From NCBI RefSeq assembly GCF_007676755.1, contig NZ_VEBK01000002.1, positions 248,001 to 312,000 of the forward strand: a stretch of 64,000 nt of DNA, given 5' to 3'. How positions within the stretch are numbered: the stretch's first letter is position 1; each line of letters starts with the position of its first letter. Of the stretch, positions 20,229 to 28,215 are shown piece by piece. The DNA comes from Bacillus sp. FJAT-22090 (GTDB lineage: Bacteria > Bacillota > Bacilli > Bacillales_A > Planococcaceae). Below the pieces are notes generated by a model. It ran no database searches and was not told the origin of the DNA. It worked only from the letters and a program-made list of their open reading frames with translations. The translations under genes and the position numbers were made by a program.

Positions 20229-20413
20229 TGGAAAGGAAATTTAAAATTCCTACGAAGGAAGAGAAACGCATTGCGGAACTAGAAAAAGAAAACCTTTCTA
20301 ATATGATAGCAATGACAGAAATGTTTGAGACTAATATAAAACTCGAACAAGAGAATGCAAATACAATGGTCGGACTAACTGAACTATACGAAATTGTTTT
20401 AGGAGGAAAATAA
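20228..20413 (+). CDS. Small coiled-coil phage protein, 61 aa
   Basis: The ATG overlaps the stop of the fibre gene (TGATG), so the two are translationally coupled. The sequence is a single amphipathic helix with tandem ELEKENLSNMIAMTEMFE / LEQENANTMVGLTELYE halves, an internal duplication. Such proteins follow baseplate genes in many Firmicute phages; function unknown. Confidence 0.6.
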   Translation: MERKFKIPTKEEKRIAELEKENLSNMIAMTEMFETNIKLEQENANTMVGLTELYEIVLGGK

Positions 20414-20414
20414 T

Positions 20415-20525
20415 ATGGCAAGGATTTACGCTACATTGATTCAAAAAGGACTCAAAACTATAGAGGAAGTTCCAACAGTAATCAGAAGTGAAGTTCAGGC
20501 GATTTTAGATGAAAAATCTAATTAA
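20415..20525 (+). CDS. CD1375-family microprotein, copy 1 (36 aa)
   Basis: MARIYATLIQKGLKTIEEVP...EVQAIL matches the tiny CD1375-type phage proteins that follow tail-fibre genes. The start is nine bases after AGGAGG. A paralogue follows at 20581. Function unknown. Confidence 0.65.
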   Translation: MARIYATLIQKGLKTIEEVPTVIRSEVQAILDEKSN

Positions 20526-20580
20526 TCGACTAAACTTCACTTTTTTAGTTATTAGATTAATTTTTAGGGAGGTGGAACAA

Positions 20581-20709
20581 ATGGCAGTAGTATATGCAAC
20601 ATTAATTGTTAAAGGATATAAAACCTTTGCACAAGTACCAAATGTTATCAAGCCTCAAGTAGCTGAAGTTTTAAGAGAGCTTGAAGCTGAAGAGTTAATT
20701 ACTGAATAA
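20581..20709 (+). CDS. CD1375-family microprotein, copy 2 (42 aa)
   Basis: MAVVYATLIVKGYKTFAQVP...PQVAEVL aligns along its length with the previous microprotein. The start at 20581 follows GGGAGGTGG by six bases; an upstream in-frame extension to 20509 overlaps the preceding gene and is unlikely. Confidence 0.65.
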   Translation: MAVVYATLIVKGYKTFAQVPNVIKPQVAEVLRELEAEELITE

Positions 20710-20818
20710 AAGATGGTTTTTATTCGATTATTTTGTTAAGTATTTGATATTATTCAGATGATTTAGTATGGAAATATCAAATATGTGTTATGAAATTTAA
20801 TAAGATGAGAGCATATTT

Positions 20819-20849
20819 AGAGAGCTACGATTTTGTGGCTCTCTTTTTA
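20819..20849 (+). terminator. Intrinsic terminator after the fibre operon
   Basis: The stem AGAGAGCTAC/GTGGCTCTCT is followed by TTTTTA. Confidence 0.75.
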
Positions 20850-20862
20850 TACATATGAGAAG

Positions 20863-20893
20863 AGACTTCACATTTATTTGTGAGGTCTTTTTG
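20863..20893 (+). terminator. Second terminator-like hairpin, just upstream of the gene at 20928
   Basis: The stem AGACTTCACA/TGTGAGGTCT is followed by TTTTTG. It ends only 35 bases before a start codon and resembles the hairpin at 22472, so it may act as an attenuator. Confidence 0.6.
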
Positions 20894-20927
20894 TTTTGCA
20901 AAAATATCTAATGAAGGAGAAAACGAG

Positions 20928-21110
20928 ATGAAAAAAGACTATATTGTATTTTCACAAACACTTGCAGGCTATTTGATGATGAGGAAATTTGTCCTCAAGC
21001 GATTAGATAAATCAAACAAACCTAACTCAATTAAGAATATTTTTATATTCAATGAGTCAGATGAGCTACTAGCTGCAATCGAAGAATTCAAAAAACAATA
21101 TCATAAGTAA
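20928..21110 (+). CDS. DUF5659-like small phage protein, 60 aa
   Basis: The sequence DYIVFSQTLAGYLMMRKFVL...IFIFNESDELLAAIEEFK fits the small proteins annotated as DUF5659 in Firmicute phages and elements. ATG 20928 lies six bases after AAGGAGAAAA. It is probably co-transcribed with the gene at 21142. Function unknown. Confidence 0.55.
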   Translation: MKKDYIVFSQTLAGYLMMRKFVLKRLDKSNKPNSIKNIFIFNESDELLAAIEEFKKQYHK

Positions 21111-21141
21111 ACTATTAAAATATCAAATGGAGGAATTCGTA

Positions 21142-22329
21142 ATGAACATCGAAAATATTAAAGTTGGAGACATTTATAAAAATTATAAGGCGTTATGCGA
21201 AGCTTTAGAGATAAAAGCAAAAACAAGTGGGGACTCAAAAGTTTCCCAACTAAAAGAGATTGAGCGATTTGTAGAGTATTCAAAGAAGGGACATTCATTT
21301 GTAATTGAAAAATTGCACATTAACCCTATCAAAGAATCTGTAAAAGTTGGAGGATCAAGAGACCATCTTCCATTCTCAAATGAACTAGAAATGCTATTGA
21401 TTGACCTACTCCTTAGTAATGGAAATAAAATGATTAAGTCTAACAGTAGTCTTCTACGTGATTTGTGTATGATTAATAGCAACTATTATGAATATTTTTC
21501 TAATAAAGAACTGCTCTCTAGCTTGTTAGAAATGGATTTGAGTCATATTGCTGACTGGTATGATGCGACAAATGCTTCATTTAAAGGACATCTTCAAACT
21601 TTACTAAGAAAATTAGAGAATAAGAAAATGATAACACATGAGATTGTGGTAATGGTTGTCTTTGTGGAAACCAATATTCAAACTACCCCTACTGGATTTG
21701 CAAAAGCATCAGATTTAATGGAGTATGATGCTGAAAGAGACATCTTTATTGAGAGAAGTGTCAAACCAACTACAACAGTAAGAGAGGCTTCGGATAAAGA
21801 AGTAAAGCTAATACTTGAAATTGAAGGCGAAATCCTTGATGAGTACGAGTGTAAATCTGTCCAAGAAGTGTATCTCAAAGGCTTAATTAAAAAATATTAT
21901 AAAGAGCTATCTAAAAGGTTATTCAGCGAATTAAACATTAAACGTTCATATAAAGCACACAAGATACACATTAACCATAATAGACTATTAAAGGAACAGG
22001 AATCTTCACTAGAAGAATTTAAATTAACCTCAACTAAAAGAATTGTAAATAACGGAGTGCAAGATAGAGTATTAGACAACGCAAAGAATAGACAGCAAAA
22101 ATCTTTACTTCTAAATCCTTTTATAAGAAATCCTAAACAAATATCAAGAGCGAGCGAGTCATATTTAAGCAATATCGGGACATTAAACCACAACTTGATT
22201 GATATCCATAACGTTGAAAACCTAAAAGTTTTAAAAGAGGCTGCTAAAGATAAGCCAGTTAAGCAAATTGAACAAGAGGAATTCGAATCCTATATATTAG
22301 ACCAATTACCTTTCTCGGAGATCAACTAA
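21142..22329 (+). CDS. Phage/plasmid protein, replication-initiator-like N-terminus, 395 aa
   Basis: The opening (IENIKVGDIYKNYKALCEAL...SKVSQLKEIERFVEYSKKGHSFVIEKL) is a motif I associate with phage and plasmid DNA-binding or replication proteins of Firmicutes. The middle and C-terminus are helical and basic with no recognised catalytic motif. ATG 21142 follows GGAGG at 21129. A long inverted repeat lies immediately downstream (22334-22390). A role in replication or replication control is inference. Confidence 0.5.
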   Translation: MNIENIKVGDIYKNYKALCEALEIKAKTSGDSKVSQLKEIERFVEYSKKGHSFVIEKLHINPIKESVKVGGSRDHLPFSNELEMLLIDLLLSNGNKMIKSNSSLLRDLCMINSNYYEYFSNKELLSSLLEMDLSHIADWYDATNASFKGHLQTLLRKLENKKMITHEIVVMVVFVETNIQTTPTGFAKASDLMEYDAERDIFIERSVKPTTTVREASDKEVKLILEIEGEILDEYECKSVQEVYLKGLIKKYYKELSKRLFSELNIKRSYKAHKIHINHNRLLKEQESSLEEFKLTSTKRIVNNGVQDRVLDNAKNRQQKSLLLNPFIRNPKQISRASESYLSNIGTLNHNLIDIHNVENLKVLKEAAKDKPVKQIEQEEFESYILDQLPFSEIN

Positions 22330-22333
22330 TATT

Positions 22334-22390
22334 TCTGCCTATTTGAATACTCCTTATAGTGTAAGTAAATAGGATGTTCAAATAGGCAGA
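22334..22390. repeat. 14-bp perfect inverted repeat with 29-nt spacer
   Basis: TCTGCCTATTTGAA (22334-22347) is the exact reverse complement of TTCAAATAGGCAGA (22377-22390). The right arm is followed by TTTCTAAT, a weak U-tract, so it may be a terminator. The long arms and wide spacer also fit a protein-binding or replication site. Confidence 0.6.
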
Positions 22391-22471
22391 TTTCTAATAT
22401 TAGAAAATCCAGTGACAACTTTCACATCAAAAATAAACTTATAAAATAACGAATTAAATATAAAAACATTC

Positions 22472-22502
22472 AGGCTACGCAACTATGCGTGGTCTTTTTT
22501 GT
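22472..22502 (+). terminator. Terminator-like hairpin upstream of the second homing endonuclease
   Basis: The stem AGGCTACGCA/TGCGTGGTCT, with two G-U pairs, is followed by TTTTTT, 34 bases before the ATG at 22536. Confidence 0.65.
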
Positions 22503-22535
22503 GTTCTACAAAAACATCTAACGGAGGAATTGTAT

Positions 22536-23759
22536 ATGTGTAATGTTAATGGAAATGGTAGAGTACTCGATGAAAGTAAAGTATTAAAAGATAATGCTAT
22601 GCTAAAAGTGAGACCTGAACTATTTTGGGAATGGGATTTTGAGAAGAATAGTGAAATTGGGTATGACGTTTATGAGATGACTAAGGGTATGACAAGAGAA
22701 GTGTACTGGATTTGTTCTAAATGTGAGAGTCATAGATGGAAAGTGAGCATAAATAGTAGAAGCAGTGGTTCAGGTTGTCCATATTGTAATGGAAAAAAGA
22801 TTCTTATAGGTTACAATGATATGTGGACTACTAATCCTCAATTAGCTTCATTGCTAGCCAATCCACAAGATGGCTATAAATATACTCAAATGAGCAATGA
22901 AAAGGTAGATTGGAAATGCCTTGAATGCAATACTATTATAATAAATAAATCTCCTAACTCGGTGAGCAATGGATTAAGATGCCAGTCTTGTTCAGATGGG
23001 ATGTCATTTCCTGAAAAAGTTATTTACAACACACTGAAAACTTTAAAAATTTCATTCAAAAAAGAAATGAGTTTTAAATGGTCTGAAGGGAAGAGATACG
23101 ATTTTTACCTGTTTGATTATGATACAATAATCGAAACTCATGGAGAACAACACAAAGAAGGCGGGTTTGAAAGTATGGGCGGCAGAACCCTAGAAGAAGA
23201 GCAAGAAAATGACAAATATAAAAGAGAGATAGCAATCAACAACAACATCTCAAATTATATAGAAATTGATGCTAGTGATACATCTCTAGAGGTGTACACT
23301 ACTAGAATATTGCAAAGTGGCTTAAATAAAATTATAGATATTTCAAATATTTGCTGGGAAGAGGTCTTTCTAAAGTCATCTAAGTCACTTCTTGTGGAAG
23401 TATGTAACTATTGGAACACACAAGAGAAAAGCACATTAAAAATTTCTGAACACTTTGGTATAAGTAGAAATGCTATAACGAATTATTTAAAGAGAGGGGC
23501 TGAGATGAATATTTGTGGCTATAATGTTGAGATAGCAAAAGCAAACAGTTCTCTCATCCCAAAAAGAAGTGTGGTTCAATTGACAACATCCAATGAGTTT
23601 GTTGCTGTATGGGATTCCACATGTGAAGCAGGAAGAGGTAATAGTATAAGTTCAAAACATATATCAACTTGCTGCAAAGGAAAAAGAAAAACATCATATG
23701 GGTTCAAATGGATGTATAAAGAAGATTATGAAGAACAATTTGGCGAAATAGTTAGCTAA
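22536..23759 (+). CDS. Zinc-ribbon Vsr-like homing endonuclease with C-terminal HTH/NUMOD-type region
   Basis: The protein has 407 residues. The N-terminal part is a Trp/Cys-rich zinc ribbon (FWEWDFEKN, VYWICSKCESHRWKVSIN, GCPYCNGKK) followed by a second one (WKCLECNT...CQSCS). The nuclease part has SFPEKVIYNTL, GKRYDFYLFDYDTIIETHGEQHKEG and YIEIDASD, a PD-(D/E)XK/Vsr-like arrangement with D, E and the H-x4-H candidates. The C-terminus has a helix-turn-helix (STLKISEHFGISRNAITNYLK) and a NUMOD1-like end (GRGNSISSKHISTCCKGKRKTSYGFKW), both DNA-binding add-ons typical of phage homing endonucleases. Start 22536 follows GGAGG by eight bases. Confidence 0.75.
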   Translation: MCNVNGNGRVLDESKVLKDNAMLKVRPELFWEWDFEKNSEIGYDVYEMTKGMTREVYWICSKCESHRWKVSINSRSSGSGCPYCNGKKILIGYNDMWTTNPQLASLLANPQDGYKYTQMSNEKVDWKCLECNTIIINKSPNSVSNGLRCQSCSDGMSFPEKVIYNTLKTLKISFKKEMSFKWSEGKRYDFYLFDYDTIIETHGEQHKEGGFESMGGRTLEEEQENDKYKREIAINNNISNYIEIDASDTSLEVYTTRILQSGLNKIIDISNICWEEVFLKSSKSLLVEVCNYWNTQEKSTLKISEHFGISRNAITNYLKRGAEMNICGYNVEIAKANSSLIPKRSVVQLTTSNEFVAVWDSTCEAGRGNSISSKHISTCCKGKRKTSYGFKWMYKEDYEEQFGEIVS

Positions 23760-23769
23760 TAATAAATGA

Positions 23770-23817
23770 AAAAATCCCCTATTCATTTGGAGCAATCCAT
23801 TTGTCTAGGGGATTTTT
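23770..23817. terminator. Bidirectional terminator between convergent genes
   Basis: AAAAATCCCCTA (23770-23781) pairs with TAGGGGATTTTT (23806-23817). It has a T-tract on both strands and serves the endonuclease gene (plus) and the Replic_Relax operon (minus). Confidence 0.8.
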
Positions 23818-23824
23818 CTTGTTT

Positions 23825-24715
23825 TCATCTACCTACAACCTCGACTAATTTGCTCAACACATCAACATATTTGTCTATATACATAGCAACACTTTTAACT
23901 CCCAGTTCCTTACTCGTTTTGTTCCAATACTCTACTCTTTTGTAATCAGATGTAACAAATAATAGCAAAGGGAACACCTTAGCCTCAAAATGTTTCTGCC
24001 ATTCTTCATTTTCCCATAAATTTGATGACCGATAGCGTTTATACTTAATCAACTTTTCCTTAACAATTTTAGGTTTCTTTTCTCTCAGCCCCTCTGATCC
24101 TGTATCATATTCAATGAATACTGCCAATCGTTTCCCCTTGATATCCAAAATCATTAACACATCAGGTATCAATATAATCTTCTCATCATTGTAATTAAAC
24201 ACTCTTGATTGTTCCAATTGCCACTCTAGTATTTCATATTCATTTTCCTCACAGAATATTATAGTTTCTACCTCAATTTGATTTACTCCATTTATATGCT
24301 GAACATTGGAGGGAAGATATCTAGAAATGTACTCCTTTCCCTTATGTTTAGATGCTTTGTGAATGATTCTCCTTTTATGTGTCACTCCTAACATCAAACT
24401 ACCTGCTCTATCAATTGCAACAATGCATGGATTATTTCCTTTTCCTATATCCTGTTTCTCATGGGCTTTATCCAACACCATATTTTTGTACAGTTTTTTA
24501 ATCGCTCTATTCAATAACCTTGTTTTACTTACTCCTAATTTGCGATAAGAGGGACTGATGGTTTCTAAATGATCACGTCTAACTAATTTCCTATCATACA
24601 CCAATTGTAATAATTCTTGTTCTCGTTCAGTAAGTTTACAATTTAATTTAACCCAATCAGCAGTTATTTTTTTGACCTCGGTTCTTTCATACCAATGTTC
24701 TCGATTTCGCTCCAA
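23825..24715 (-). CDS. Replication-relaxation family protein (Replic_Relax-like), 296 aa
   Basis: The N-terminal winged helix (LTEREQELLQLVYDRKLVRRDHLE...RLLNRAIKKLYKNMVLDK) and the C-terminal IPDVLMIL...RLAVFIEYDTGSEGLREKKPKIVKEKLIKYKRY fit Replic_Relax proteins. In actinobacterial and Firmicute plasmids and conjugative elements these sit beside coupling or translocation ATPases. The PD...EYD...K pattern suggests a PD-(D/E)XK-like fold. The TTG start overlaps the end of the upstream ATPase gene by 52 bp, with GGTGAT six bases upstream. It is the last gene of the operon, followed by a terminator. A DNA-nicking role is inference. Confidence 0.7.
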   Translation of the reverse strand: MERNREHWYERTEVKKITADWVKLNCKLTEREQELLQLVYDRKLVRRDHLETISPSYRKLGVSKTRLLNRAIKKLYKNMVLDKAHEKQDIGKGNNPCIVAIDRAGSLMLGVTHKRRIIHKASKHKGKEYISRYLPSNVQHINGVNQIEVETIIFCEENEYEILEWQLEQSRVFNYNDEKIILIPDVLMILDIKGKRLAVFIEYDTGSEGLREKKPKIVKEKLIKYKRYRSSNLWENEEWQKHFEAKVFPLLLFVTSDYKRVEYWNKTSKELGVKSVAMYIDKYVDVLSKLVEVVGR

Positions 24716-27579
24716 GTGTCATCACCAACTTTGCCTTGCTCAAATCCACTCATAATGCTTTGCTCAATCATCTTGTAGCTTCTATTCAAATTATCATCTC
24801 TCACTTCTTCTCTATTCAACCCGTAAGGAGAGCAGTATTCTGTAAGAAAATCTGAGTCAACATTGCGGTATCTAGTGAAATCTGAATCCTTATTGTCTAC
24901 ACTTGTAAGCATTCGTGCCTGGAGCACATGATTTTTATTCTTCCATCGGATTGCAAATATTCCACAATAGTCCATGTTCATTAAATTATCAAAGTCCTCT
25001 GGAGTCATAGGATACAAGAAGCTATTCAGCGATTTAAAAGCGTCAGCCCCTCCACGAAGAAATATTAAATTTGCCCCGTTATCAAGAATAGACTGTTTTA
25101 TGTCTCCTTCTAATCCTCGCCCAGCTTTAGCAAGGGAAGACCATCCGTGCAAACTCATGAAAAATTTACCTGAATACTTCCTATTTTCTTTAAATATATC
25201 AATAAATAACTTACCAATAATAGGAATATCAATTATTTGATGCACTTCATCTACAATAATTAATGTCTCAGGACGATATTCACGCCCACCAAATCCTACT
25301 TCTCTTGACAACAAAACATTCCATACTTTAGTGAAATAATGAGCGAATATAAACTTCCTGTACATTTGCGAAACACCTGATTTTGGTATATAAATCAGTA
25401 TCATATAAGCTCCGTCTTCGTCTCCATCCATCATCTGACGGAAGTTTAATTTAACTTTTCCATCTTCATTCCTGATAGGTTTTTGAGCAATACAATCCCA
25501 TAATTTTTGATCTCTTTCCAATTGACTAAAACGATTTTGTATTGTTTCAATTATTGATTTAGCTGAGCCATTCATAGCAAGTTGGTTGTAACTTTTTAAT
25601 TCAAGTTGAAGCCGTTTATTCGTAAGATGGGGTAGAACCTCCTCCTGTCGAAAATCGTCATCGGTTAACACTCTCATAGCTTCTATATATCCCCAATCTT
25701 TATTGACAGCCTTCACAGCTTGAAGAGAAGAGGTGAACCAGCGATCCATCGAAATAGTCTTATCACTTCCCAAAATCTCTAACACCAACTTGGATTCCAT
25801 TTCAGCTAATGTGTAAGAATAGTCATCATCTTGCATTACTTCAGTATTGAATTCAGCTAAATCGGCATTGTTAACAGCAATCGGATTCTTAAAATTACTA
25901 TGGTTTAACACGATTACTCTATCCTTTTGCCAATCTGGAACATGATTATATATATTTTTAATCATTGCTCCATCTGCAACATCGAAAACTACCACAGATT
26001 TAGACTCACGCTTCCATTGTTCTTTATCTGTAAGATGAGCACCAAATGTATATAATGCTTGGTTCTCACTCAAGCTAGTTTTCCCCGATCCCATTCCTCC
26101 AAAGCACAACACAGAAGTAGATTTATCATCTAATGCTTGTTTGTCCTTTACATATCGTCCTTTTTCAGACCAATCTCCACGTTTGTATCCTCCCATGAAT
26201 AGCTTCTTAGGCTCTTTATCTAGTGTATAGCCAAATGGAATAGCACCATCTTCATCTCTGAAAAAGTCATCATCAATTTCTGTTCGTGTGAAACTGTCCT
26301 GTATAATCACCTTATTGTATTCTTTTAATGTCTCTTTTGATGGCAACTTAATAATATTTTTTAGTTCCTTCTCAAAATAAACATCAGTGGTCTTACCTAA
26401 AAGCGGTTCATTCTTCTCAACAGCGTTAATTAACTTCTCGATTCTTTTCTTTGATTTAACATTTGTAACAGTATATTTGTTATCTCCATCAAGCAGACCA
26501 TAAGAAGTTTCTAGGTTTCTAAAAGCATGTTTAACTTTTTTCTCATCTTCTGATTGACCAATAACACGAATTTGAACTTTATATCCTTTAGAGTTAGCAT
26601 GTAATTTTTCATCGCTATATCTTAAATCGAATAGTTGCTCCTCTTTTTTAGCTTTTCCTTTCTCCTTTTCTGCACCCATAATTTCCTCAATAGCTAAAAC
26701 AAATTCATCTAATATTACATTAAACATATCAAATACTTTTCCAAGTACTCCACCTAGCGTAAAAGTATCGTCTCTACTAGCTACTTTTCCACTCTTAAAT
26801 AATCTCATTTTATTATTAGCTTTGTTCTTCCAACTATCATTTGTAGGCTCAATGTTGTAATCAATTAACAACTTATCTCCTTTACTCATAGTAGAAGCCA
26901 GTGAGGAGATAGAAGAGAGGAAGGAGTCATTTTGAAACTTGTCATGTTTTAATGATAAAGCGTAATGATGTCGTAGATGTACTTCCATTGCTTGTGCTTT
27001 AGTTCTATCAAAGTCTACAACTCTATTATCTACTTCAGTGATATCGACTTGACCCCAATCCTGACGAATTGCTGAAATGAAATTCTTTGACCACTTCTTA
27101 GGGACTGTTAAATAGAACTTCATAACTCCATCTTCTATGCCGACTTTAAAAGACACGACATCATTCATTTTTATTCTAAGTTCATCCTTATCGAATCTAA
27201 TGCGTTCTGGTGGATAAAAATTTTGAAATAAGCCATGAATTGTATTAAGTATTAAATCAGTTTCATTTCTGTTATTTTTACCATTATTACTCATGTGTTC
27301 ATTAAATCCATTACGAGAACGATTAGGATATCCACTATCATATCTGACTTCGGGTGAGTTGTTTGGCGTGATACAGAAGGTAGTAACAGGTTCTCTTACA
27401 GCTTCAATTCGATAGTACTCATCTTTCTTAGGAAAACTAGGAAACTTCCATGTGATAGTCTTTTTATTATCTTGTGCATCATCAATTGGAGTTTCAATTA
27501 TAGCTGGATATTGATATTCAATTTCTTTAGTTGGTTGGTTAGTGTTAGGAAAGCTCCACACGATAGGAGAGGAAGTCAT
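24664..27579 (-). CDS. HerA/VirD4-type DNA-translocation ATPase, 971 aa
   Basis: The N-terminal 480 or so residues are non-catalytic and contain two copies of a short motif (VWSFP at W8, TWKFP at W44). The P-loop GGMGSGKTS lies near residue 495, a Walker B-like LIIVDEVHQ near residue 775, and a typical late block FFMSLHGWSSL...DNGANLIFLRGG follows. This matches the HerA/VirD4/TraG superfamily that pumps DNA or feeds type IV secretion. No clear membrane helix is visible, so it probably docks to the small membrane proteins encoded just upstream. The start overlaps the preceding stop (TAATG). A coupling-protein role is inferred from fold and context. Confidence 0.78.
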   Translation of the reverse strand: MTSSPIVWSFPNTNQPTKEIEYQYPAIIETPIDDAQDNKKTITWKFPSFPKKDEYYRIEAVREPVTTFCITPNNSPEVRYDSGYPNRSRNGFNEHMSNNGKNNRNETDLILNTIHGLFQNFYPPERIRFDKDELRIKMNDVVSFKVGIEDGVMKFYLTVPKKWSKNFISAIRQDWGQVDITEVDNRVVDFDRTKAQAMEVHLRHHYALSLKHDKFQNDSFLSSISSLASTMSKGDKLLIDYNIEPTNDSWKNKANNKMRLFKSGKVASRDDTFTLGGVLGKVFDMFNVILDEFVLAIEEIMGAEKEKGKAKKEEQLFDLRYSDEKLHANSKGYKVQIRVIGQSEDEKKVKHAFRNLETSYGLLDGDNKYTVTNVKSKKRIEKLINAVEKNEPLLGKTTDVYFEKELKNIIKLPSKETLKEYNKVIIQDSFTRTEIDDDFFRDEDGAIPFGYTLDKEPKKLFMGGYKRGDWSEKGRYVKDKQALDDKSTSVLCFGGMGSGKTSLSENQALYTFGAHLTDKEQWKRESKSVVVFDVADGAMIKNIYNHVPDWQKDRVIVLNHSNFKNPIAVNNADLAEFNTEVMQDDDYSYTLAEMESKLVLEILGSDKTISMDRWFTSSLQAVKAVNKDWGYIEAMRVLTDDDFRQEEVLPHLTNKRLQLELKSYNQLAMNGSAKSIIETIQNRFSQLERDQKLWDCIAQKPIRNEDGKVKLNFRQMMDGDEDGAYMILIYIPKSGVSQMYRKFIFAHYFTKVWNVLLSREVGFGGREYRPETLIIVDEVHQIIDIPIIGKLFIDIFKENRKYSGKFFMSLHGWSSLAKAGRGLEGDIKQSILDNGANLIFLRGGADAFKSLNSFLYPMTPEDFDNLMNMDYCGIFAIRWKNKNHVLQARMLTSVDNKDSDFTRYRNVDSDFLTEYCSPYGLNREEVRDDNLNRSYKMIEQSIMSGFEQGKVGDDTWSEIENIGMKEPRSKK

Positions 27580-27731
27580 TATCTCGCTCCTTTTTCATTA
27601 GCTATAGCATTTTTATAGTCGCCAACATATTTAATTCCTATTCTAACAATGTAACTTCCAGCAAAAGCGTATCCGCCTTTAACTATTAGACTAATAGCAA
27701 ATCCAACCTTAGCTAATAATTCATATTCCAT
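27579..27731 (-). CDS. Small membrane protein of the translocation operon, 50 aa
   Basis: MEYELLAKVGFAISLIVKGGYAFAGSYIVRIGIKYVG...: one long hydrophobic stretch, possibly two short helices, and a basic tail. It follows AAAAGGAGAGAG. Its TAA overlaps the ATG of the ATPase (TAATG), so the two are coupled. Tiny membrane proteins of this sort are common in Gram-positive type IV secretion operons. The family is not recognised. Confidence 0.6.
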   Translation of the reverse strand: MEYELLAKVGFAISLIVKGGYAFAGSYIVRIGIKYVGDYKNAIANEKGAR

Positions 27732-27778
27732 ATTACTCTCTCCTTTTAAATGTCTTTTGTTTACCTTATGCTTTTCAA

Positions 27779-28192
27779 CTACAACAACATTCTAAAAAAC
27801 ACCCTAGATAAAAAATACGTAAACCACAAGGGAATTATAAATTTTGTAAATTTATTCCTTCCTATTATAAATGTTCCTAGCATTGCAGCCAAAGCTGGCA
27901 TCAAGAAAAACAAGTCTCCATTACCTAAAATGAATATTCCTAGCGCACGAGCAATTTCTGTAAAAGTATCTGCTAATACTTGTGAAAATGGTTTGTCGTA
28001 TAGAGCATAGGATAATCCTCTTGCTTTAATGTCATATATAAAAGTCATAAAGTTTTGTGTGCTTTCTATAAATCCCACATCCTGAGACTTCTCAATTTGC
28101 TTACTTATTTCTTCTAATTCTTCTCTAGTGTTGTAGTTCTTATTGATAGGATTAGCAAATAGTAGCGGCGACCATGTGATTACATTTGTCAT
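27779..28192 (-). CDS. Membrane protein of the translocation operon, 137 aa
   Basis: A soluble N-terminal half is followed by two or three C-terminal membrane helices (GIFILGNGDLFFLMPALAAMLGTFII, FIIPLWFTYFLSRVFF). It begins MTNVITWSPLLFANP, a degenerate form of the W-x-F-P motif of its operon partners. AAAAAGGAG precedes the start. Function inferred from context only. Confidence 0.6.
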   Translation of the reverse strand: MTNVITWSPLLFANPINKNYNTREELEEISKQIEKSQDVGFIESTQNFMTFIYDIKARGLSYALYDKPFSQVLADTFTEIARALGIFILGNGDLFFLMPALAAMLGTFIIGRNKFTKFIIPLWFTYFLSRVFFRMLL

Positions 28193-28215
28193 TTATTACA
28201 CTCCTTTTTGTATTC

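Noticed and set aside
24664-27579. Phage terminase or packaging ATPase
   Set aside because: There is no nuclease domain and no neighbouring portal or head genes; the late sequence blocks and the Replic_Relax partner fit the HerA/VirD4 group.
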